Notes under the pieces: model-generated | Told to the model about the DNA's origin: nothing | Databases searched by the model: none | The model's input: the letters and a program-made list of their open reading frames with translations, nothing else | Assembly: GCA_022695795.1 (NCBI GenBank) | Contig: MU404098.1 | Span: 124,001 to 188,000, forward strand | Direction: 5' to 3' | Length of the DNA: 64,000 bases | Source: Biscogniauxia marginata | Taxonomy: Eukaryota; Ascomycota; Sordariomycetes; Xylariales; Xylariaceae | Shown here: piece after piece, positions 56,903-64,000 of the stretch | Position numbering within the stretch: position 1 is the first letter of the stretch | How the letters are laid out: the number at the start of each line of letters is the position of its first letter | Program-made: the position numbers and the translations under genes

Positions 56903-57713
56903 TTAAGCTTTCCGGGGCTTTGTCGCTCGAAACAACAGGGTCATCCCTACCAGCGTCGTCTCGACCTCCTCAAAGTTCTTCTCTAGGGCGTCCTGGAAAT
57001 CAATCTTCTCGTCCTCCCAATTGTGGAAGACGCCCACGCGATTATATAACTTTACGTATAAATAATTAATCCAGTTCGTGGCATGCTTCCCGCCGAGCAC
57101 CGTGCATCCGCTGAGAACCCCGTTTTCAGAAAGCAGGTTCTTGTATGTACTGAATGCCTGCAGTTTTTGCTTGCCTGGTATACAGTGAAATAGGTTAAAC
57201 ATTGAGATAGAGTCAAACTGGGAGCCCCTCAATTCATCAGGCAGCGGCCCGGTGACATCGGCCACAACACATTCTACCGTCGTGTTGGTTCCCTTGGACA
57301 ACACGCGGCTTTTGGCCGCCTCAAGAGGATTGGGGTTGAGATCCAAAAGAGTGAGGTGCTGTCTGGACTTGGTACGAAATGGACGTCCCAAAGCAAAGGC
57401 GGGCAGGTAACCAGTCGCAACGCCAATGTCAAGATGGCGTCTTGAGAAGTTCTCTGAGAAAAAAGGTTCAAGCACGGTATCTGTCCTGTTAAGCTATGAT
57501 TAGATGGTTATCACTCCTCGTTATGGGATGTTTGCTTGGAGATTTCCAACAAAAGCAGTGATAGAGTGTGAATTATGTAGTAGTTTCTTACCGGCATCCC
57601 CACATAAATCTCATATTAAATCTTAGCACGAGGACATCGTAAACAATGGATAAGAATGAAGGCGAGTAGACCTTCGAGTACATGTGTGCCTCGTGATTGT
57701 TGACGGTGGCCAT
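56903..57713 (-). CDS. SAM-dependent methyltransferase of the fungal secondary-metabolite type
   Basis: Exons in transcript order are 57713-57592 and 57485-56903 with a 106-bp intron, giving 234 residues. The first exon supplies HMYSKVYSPSFLSIVYDVLV and LRFNMRFMWGC, the conserved N-terminal block of a family that methylates polyketide-type products. The SAM motif follows as HLDIGVATGYLPAFAL with the acidic LTLLDLNP, then VECVVADVTGPLPDEL and FDSISMFNLFHCIPG. The end is VGMTLLFRATKPRKA. Start at 57713 is the first ATG of a frame that continues smoothly. Its likely target is an O or C atom of the product of the PKS 5.4 kb to the right, but that link is positional only. Confidence 0.82.
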
Positions 57714-57761
57714 GGCTCAGGCGTGTAACGTATTGAGGCCGGATGTTGCGGGTGAGTAATC

Positions 57762-57787
57762 GAATAGTGACCAGGAATAGTGACCAG
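57762..57787. repeat. Tandem duplication of 13 bp
   Basis: GAATAGTGACCAG occurs twice in a row (57762-57774 and 57775-57787), followed by a partial third start, GAACAG. It lies just upstream of the methyltransferase gene. Confidence 0.85.
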
Positions 57788-59349
57788 GAACAGTATGACG
57801 GGAAACACCGTTTATCTTTACTTGCTGGAACTCTGGAATTTCCCTTACCTCTGCCTTTCCGCATCTGTGCCGCTCTTGCGGTAGAGGAATGGAACTGTCA
57901 CATCGAACTATTGGGGGATGCGGCGTGATAATAGGTAATCCCTACCCGTCCTTCGTGTGCGGGGGCTTCCCGACCCAAGGCTATGGTTGACCCTGGTACA
58001 TGATACATAATTACGACCAAGACGGGCCGGATGATCATCCCATTTGCTAGTAACAGCCAGGCTTTACTAGATATTAACGTGCGTTAACGCCACCTTGGAA
58101 GGTAAAGAAGCAAGGGGAGGTTAATCTTGGTCTAAATAGTGAATGCTACATGGGGTAGAAATACCGTAGTCTCTCCACTTGCCTATAATGTTTCTGAAGC
58201 GAGGAGTCGTACAGGAAAGATTAACTTGGTACACCGCTAGTAAAGTGGAATAGATAATAAAGCCATGCGGACCTAATGCCCCTCGGTCACTTGACTTGTC
58301 GCGTTAACCTTATATCATGTTATTTAACCCTCTTTAACGTCAATACATATAATGCATTTTCATGCAAGCCTAAGGAGCAGCGCGTGTTTGCATCAATCAC
58401 GGCAACGCCCAGGAATGAGTATGAGGTCCGATGACACATGATTGTACCTAGTTGTATGCAACATGCACTATCTCGCAGAATTTCTGCGTGGCAAGGAACT
58501 ATCCCAGATAGATAGATAACTATGACAAGTAGTTTCTCCCCCTTCAGGTTATCATTTTGCATCTTCGGCACTCCATCAGATTGAACACAGTGTGGGGATT
58601 GAACGTTCTCCATCTATACCTACCTACTTATAGATCGGGGTCGGTTAAATGCTGACGACCTACACCAGGCAGGTTAGATTAATTGTAGAAAGCTACGTAG
58701 GCTTGCATAGAAACCCCCTGTGATTGCGACAAAAGTTGAGATGGTAAAGAAGCATATGAGGTTATACAAATATTACACCAATGAATTGTCGTGAAGAATC
58801 AGAAACAGGCAAATTATATCGCTAATTTTTTCGCTTATTGCCCCCCCCCTGGCAATCCACAACGAACCAACGTTCTGAACCATTTATTGAATAATGTGAT
58901 TCCGGAAATACTTGCAGGTTAAAGTCCCATTAAATATCGCCTGTGTTCTTGATCTTCCGTCTTGAGCTGATGGGCGGCTGCGGATTGGCAGGAAAAACTC
59001 TCACCAAAGATAAGCAATGCTTCGTACAAGCTGACATGTGTCACTATGGTTGACTCCGAGAGTTGCGTGAATTTACACATCAGAACTGACCCCAGCTCTT
59101 ACGTACGGGGAGCAAGTTAGTATAAGGCTATAGCATAATCGTACCCCTCACCGAACTTGCTCCGTATACTATTTCATGCATGTTATGTGGTTCTCGTAAG
59201 ACCTTTCCTCAATAAGCCTTAGCATGTACTTCATTAGACATATTTGGTGGATATTCCACCATGCTTTAAATGCTATCAGAGTTCATGATTTCGTAAAGGT
59301 CATGCAACTAATCTGCAGATACATCGTCAGCCGACCAGATAACCACTTT
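57788..59349. other. Intergenic
   Basis: Between the two methyltransferase genes. No supported coding region on either strand; one C9 tract lies near 58842-58850. Confidence 0.55.
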
Positions 59350-61193
59350 CTACCCCGCTCCTGTCGACCGAGCCGACGATGCTGAGGATGATGGTTCCTT
59401 TGGCTTTTGAGCATAAACAGTCACCCTAGTTTTTATATAAGTCGCTGATGTCACACCGGGTGGCGATTAACTCACAATGTCATAAAGGAGTGTATACGAG
59501 GGTCCCCAACTTCTTTCTTAACATCGACCAATAGCGACTCAAGGGCCTGACGCGACCATCCTAGGATTTCTGTAAATATTGGTAGCGATAAGACATCGAT
59601 GATCGTCAAGAAGTTCGTCGTCATCATTGAGCCCATCTTCTGAACATGCCTGCCTGGAGGCCAGGTATTGATAGGCACCGCATATTTTCGCTCGGTGATG
59701 TTGCTGAAGCCTGCTTTTCTAAGCATTTCTTTATACTCAAGCGGGTAGGAGATGGACTTTCCAATTTTATGCAGGCCTATTCCAGATTAGTACAAAAGTG
59801 ATAACATGATCTGATGAGATAGAGTCTTCGTCCCTTTTTGTATATACCTGTTCCACTTGTAGAAAGCAGTATGGTCTATAGAATGATCAGGGGACTGGAG
59901 TATGACGATCCATTCCGTGAACTCAGCCCAACCCCCAGGGTTCAAATTGTTATAGATCGATGTGATAACATCGTAGCTCGGTAGGTTACCTCTGCAAAAA
60001 AGTCAGGCTTTTTTTTCTCCATGCAAGGGGTAGGGAATCGTGGGAGATAGGTGTGGATTAAGAGAAAGGGATCGCAGAGACCCTTGGCTCGGGAAAGGGG
60101 CTAGGCCAGGGGGAGGGGGGAGCCCCGAGGGGTAGGTAGCCTTACAGCATGCGGAGATGAATGAAGTCAAAGCTTCCGAGCGTCCACTTCTCCGTAAAGT
60201 CGAAGACCTGGAAGCGACAATTCGGCAACTCATATTCTGGGTAAACATGTTCCACGTCGACGCCAAGAACGGCGCACTTAGGGTTCCGTTTACCAAATCC
60301 CTGCATTACATAAGAAGTAAGCTCGTTTTGCCTTTTTCGTGATAGGATGACGAACGGACCAACACCCAATCGCCCGGACCAGTTCCCAGGTCTAGCACTC
60401 TTCTCGGCTTCACTACGGGTGCTAGATGGAGTCGCCCGTCAAATACTTCTAGCAGTATTTTGTGTTGTAGCACTGTTTGCCAGTTAGCATCGCTTATCAG
60501 GTCACAGAATAACGATGAGCAGTCGTCAACTCACCGTTTCTATTTTTCTCTTGCTTGACAGAGTAGGCTTATTAGCTAGAGAAGACGAAAGATACCAGCT
60601 TAAAACATACAGCGTCATTTGGCAGAAATTCGTATCCTAGAGTTGCGCCGGTTAGCTCTCCCCGGCTGCACGCTGGCAAGGCCTGTAAAACGCACTTTTG
60701 TTATAGGATCTACCGAAGCGCTGCAAAATGGCGCGAAAGAAGCGTGCTGTTCCACTTGTCTTGCCGGTAATAGATCTGTGGGATCGGGTTAATTAGTAAA
60801 AACGTATGTTTTCCGATAATGCAGTCAGAATGTCTCGCCTTTTCGAAGACGTGCTGGGCCCCTCCTCCTCTGCAGTGTCGGAATCCGAACGCGGCCAAAA
60901 CTCGCTGGGGGCTGAACTCGAACGATCATCGGAGCTTGCCTGCCTGCCGTCAATCTGACCATGTCCCAATTAAGAAGCGTCGGATAAGGACAGGGACGCA
61001 CTGCGCCGATTCGGTAGCTAACGGGATCCCACGCGGCGGACTGGCTCGACGATGGCGTTCCAGGGCGGGCACTATCCCTCCTCTCCTCGGGCGGGGTCTC
61101 TGACTGTATAGACGATGTAGATTTACCAAAGGTAGATGTAGACGGCCTGAAAGGTAAGTCAGTGGCGCTACCCGCCGGTTTAGACCTATCCAT
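59350..61193 (-). CDS. LaeA/UMTA-like SAM methyltransferase, probable splice-site defect
   Basis: Exons supported, in transcript order: 60682-60611, 60553-60535, 60472-60360, 60300-60146, 59991 to 59834 or 59848, 59776-59476 and 59425-59350. They spell GYEFLPNDA, VLQHKILLEVFDGRLHLAP, the SAM motif VLDLGTGPGDWVLGFGKRNP, CAVLGVDVEHVYPEYELPNC, FDFIHLRML, NLNPGGWAEF, MLRKAGFSNITERKYAVPIN, GWSRQALESLLVDVK, and the end VTVYAQKPKE. A Ser/Pro-rich frame starting MDRSKPAGSATDLPF at 61193 is the likely N-terminus, but its junction to 60682 was not resolved. Between the fifth and sixth listed exons the visible GT donor (59847) breaks the frame. A join at 59834 keeps it and reads RYIQKGLHKIG, yet the intron would begin with GG. 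LaeA-type proteins are regulators or product methyltransferases. Confidence 0.65.
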
Positions 61194-61779
61194 CAGACTT
61201 TTGGGGCCGCTCCCGCTAGTTGTGCCAAGCGGACTGTTCGAGATGTAGTGTACCTAATGGGTCACTCGAAGAAGGATCGCTTCGAGAAAAGTTGTGAAGA
61301 GGATTGTGGGACAGCTAGGGAGAGGTGCTATCAATGACGGGTGAAGTCAATGTCAGGCTGGGTAACTCATTCGTCGAATTGGGGCAGATGATCTTTTCTT
61401 TTCTACTTGACTATGCCTTGGGCCCCCTTTGACCCTGCTGCTTACCCCTGGCAAGCTTCTGTCGTCAGGCATTCCTACTCAGCGTTAGAGCCCGGGACTA
61501 GGGCAAATATCTGGATGGCTGGTCCAGCACTAGGAGCTCGGCGGTAGCGGGTCGCCCCTTTCGACCAATTATCACGACTTGTAGATAATAGCTTGGAACG
61601 TGCTGATGTACCTGCAATTGACAAGTACTTGTGCCGCGACAAAGCTGTAGTGTCTTTGCAACGATGATATAACTACGATGAAGACAGGTAGGCTTTAGTC
61701 GTTTTTGCGGATTGTACAACAATTCAAATCTTCAATGCCATTGCATGTGCCTAGTGCAATAGTGCTTGCTTAATTGCCT

Positions 61780-61796
61780 ACTATAACTGTTATAGT
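61780..61796. repeat. 17-bp perfect palindrome
   Basis: ACTATAAC, a central T, then GTTATAGT. It lies 1.4 kb upstream of the PKS start in the divergent promoter region. It could be a binding site for a dimeric factor; nothing else supports that. Confidence 0.5.
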
Positions 61797-62400
61797 GTGG
61801 TTGTGTTAGTTCACGATAACTACAATCGCTAGCACGGCCACTATAATATGCACGTAGGTATTTAGTCTTGCTAAGTACATGCGCTCCAAAACTTCGGCTC
61901 AGACCTGCGGCCGGGCTCCTAGCGTTAGGCTAAAACATCTAGTTTATATGTACCGGAATTACTTGTTAGCTGGCAAGGTCCCGATTGGGGTTGACGATTA
62001 GCGCGTCATACAGCAGAGTGGGGATTCCAAGCAAGGTGAACGAGACCTGGCGAGCACGGCCGTCCAAATTATTGATTGCTCACAAATAACGGACGCTACC
62101 CGGCCGATTTGAGGCTTTGGGTGTATTGCCTGCCAACCGTGCTCCCGAGCCGAGGTGCGAGGTTGTCTCGGCACCCGCTGTTGCTCCGTGGGCAAGCGAT
62201 AAGTCACATATAGAAATAGAACTGCAGCTGCTAGTACCACGCAGCCACGTTTCCCAAGGTTGTATCCTTCAGGTGGCCCGAGAAGATCAAAGTTGGGATC
62301 GGCTGTTCGGGACGGGAGCATCATTTGGCTTCTGTTCGGAATTACCTACCGGAGATATTATCTGTGATAAGACTAAGTGACCGAGACGTCGATATTCAAT

Positions 62401-62424
62401 AACATCAATAACAGTTATGATGTT
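62401..62424. repeat. 24-bp near-palindrome
   Basis: AACATCAATAAC is followed by AGTTATGATGTT. The two arms pair except for one bulged base. It lies about 730 bp upstream of the PKS start. Confidence 0.5.
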
Positions 62425-63156
62425 GCTGAAGACCTCCAGTCAGCAAAGATTCCGGGACAGCCTTCAACGAATAGAAAAGCGCAAACCTCCTTACTACAAC
62501 TGCCGATAGGAAACAACGTATGGGCCCGACTACGCCGTAGATAGGCCCAAGGAAAGGGCGCGCTCAATGGATCAATTGAATGATAGCCTCACAATGCCGT
62601 ATTAATATTCGATAATAGCTATCCCTACGCAGATAAGATCGCTGACCAAGGGCGGTTATGCATGAGTTGGCGCCCTTCCCATGGTAATGGAGTTAATATA
62701 CCAGCTGAGTGGTAACCAAGGGATTTAGTCACATACTGCTAAAAGGGGGGCGAGGTGAGACTTACACGACGTCTGCTTCGTCGAATTGTCACAGTATCTC
62801 TAACATCCATTGTACTATATACAATAGATCATTTTGCCCCCACTCTACTGCATACTGACCACTGCTTATATGATGTATACTTTAAGACCAAATAGTATAG
62901 TTGTTCCGAGACTGCCTTGGATGTACAATCAAGGAACGAGGGGCATCGGCATGCATCGTAAAGAAAAGAATGACCTTAAAAATGCAACAATGGCACGTGG
63001 TATAAATTATAGAAGGTAATAAATAAAGTAGACCTTATAACTCTGTTCAGTTTCTTGTTTCCCAAGAAAGATACCAATTATATAAATCTCCTCAAAACTT
63101 AACTTTGGACATGATGCAAATTTAGTCCTCATCATAACTTAAAGATATCATCCACG

Positions 63157-64000
63157 ATGGACGAACCTATAGCTATCATTGGGCTAGATTCTAGATTCCC
63201 TGGTGAAGGTAGCACAGCAGAGAAGTTCTACGAACTTCTGCTTGCGGGAAGGTCTGCCCGAACGGAGATACCCAAGGACCGATACAACGTGGACGCCTTC
63301 TGGCATCCAGATGCAAATAGAAATGGCACTGTATGTATACTTTGAAAGTCCTCAATACTGAAAATACTAACAATGAAAGACCCGGGTCCGTCATGGTCAT
63401 TTTCTCAATGGCAGTATCTCAGCCTTCGATGCCCCTTTCTTTTCGATTACGCCCAAGGAGGCCAGTAGCATGGACCCCCAACAGCGTGGGATGCTCGAGA
63501 CTGTTTATAAAGCACTTGAGAATGGTATGTTATTGTGTGTTTTAAATAAGTAAACGCCTAACATGTGAATAGCCGGAATCCCTTTAAAGTCTGCGGCAGG
63601 TTCGCAAACCGGCGTCTACGTAGGATGCTTTTCTTCAGACTACAAGTCAATAATGGAAAAAGATCTAAACCAACCGTTAACTTATGGCGCTACCGGTAAT
63701 GTTGTTAGCATGTTGTCTAATCGGGTCTCCTGGTTTTTTGATTTCCGCGGCCCGAGCATAACGATTGATACTGCCTGCTCAAGCAGCCTGGTAGCTGCGC
63801 ACCAGGCGTGTATGAGCCTGAAGCTCCGTGAGACTTCTATGGTCCGAAACCCATTTCTAAAGATGACTTTCACTCGCTAATACTCTATATCGATATAGGC
63901 AATTGTTGGCGGGTGTAATCTAATTCTTTCACCTGAACTCGGTCTTACACTCGACAAGGCCGGAGTCCTAGGTCCTGATGGAAGGTCTTATAGTTTTGAC
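63157..64000 (+). CDS. Type I polyketide synthase, N-terminal part (runs off the window)
   Basis: Exons are 63157-63330, 63380-63524, 63573-63841 and 63899 to beyond 64000. The start is [20 protein letters not shown], the classic opening of a fungal highly reducing PKS ketosynthase. Then come [40 protein letters not shown], and the active-site block [18 protein letters not shown] with the catalytic Cys. The last visible exon gives [20 protein letters not shown]. Four exons join in frame by GT-AG signals; the third intron has the less common donor GTCCGA. Only the N-terminal half of the KS domain is inside the window, so later domains and the product class cannot be read. Confidence 0.93.

Larger units (their letters stand above)
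61194..63156. other. Intergenic; divergent promoter of PKS and methyltransferase
   Basis: No supported gene. It holds a perfect 17-bp palindrome at 61780-61796, a near-palindrome at 62401-62424 and an AT-rich leader before the PKS start. Open frames at 61498-61722, 61998-62324 and 62117-62380 lack motifs. Confidence 0.5.

Noticed and set aside
1..64000. CRISPR arrays, bacterial operons, plasmid or phage modules, rRNA genes
   Set aside because: None present; the sequence is fungal nuclear DNA throughout.

Overview
The window is nuclear DNA of a filamentous ascomycete (Pezizomycotina; probably Sordariomycetes, perhaps Xylariales, though that level rests only on overall style). The evidence is short GT-AG introns of about 50-170 bp with CTAAC-type branch points, long single-exon genes separated by kilobases of intergenic DNA, and typical fungal families: an NRPS-like reductase, a Zn2Cys6 factor, Atg17, a CbxX-type AAA ATPase, PTH11-like rhodopsin-domain proteins and a type I PKS. 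No bacterial operon, rRNA, CRISPR array or convincing tRNA is visible.

Layout, 1-33 kb (mostly intact genes): an adenylation-thiolation-reductase NRPS-like gene (1.1-4.4 kb, three exons); a solo Copia-like LTR; adenylosuccinate synthetase (5.6-7.4 kb, five exons, including a 54-bp last exon recovered here); 3.5 kb of non-coding DNA; a short Zn2Cys6 protein with a probable 5'UTR intron; an intronless secreted GH42 beta-galactosidase; a 94-residue MGCASS lipid-anchor protein whose stop codon and 3'UTR carry three hairpins; a small secreted zincin-like protein; an unknown acidic protein; an Mpv17/PMP22 protein; a triple-AAA CbxX/CfqX ATPase; Atg17; and, divergent from Atg17, a 614-residue protein ending in a riboflavin-kinase-like domain without the catalytic Glu.

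Layout, 33-56 kb (accessory and decaying): relics of a proline-dehydrogenase-like gene and a rhodopsin-domain gene, an alpha/beta hydrolase with one frameshift, an ACS-type MFS transporter with an awkward splice junction, a ferric reductase, a DUF218 (YdcF) protein tail to tail with an FAD monooxygenase, an F-box pseudogene with two frameshifts, a second solo LTR of the same family in opposite orientation, a 4-kb gene desert, an intact nine-exon PTH11-like gene and a small secreted Cys-containing protein.

Layout, 57-64 kb: the left edge of what looks like a polyketide cluster. It holds a small SAM methyltransferase, a LaeA/UMTA-like methyltransferase with an apparent GT-to-GG donor change, and the 5' end of a type I PKS (N-terminal half of the KS domain) that runs off the right edge. 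Exon boundaries were joined by hand from splice signals, reading frame and family motifs; none was checked against RNA or a database.
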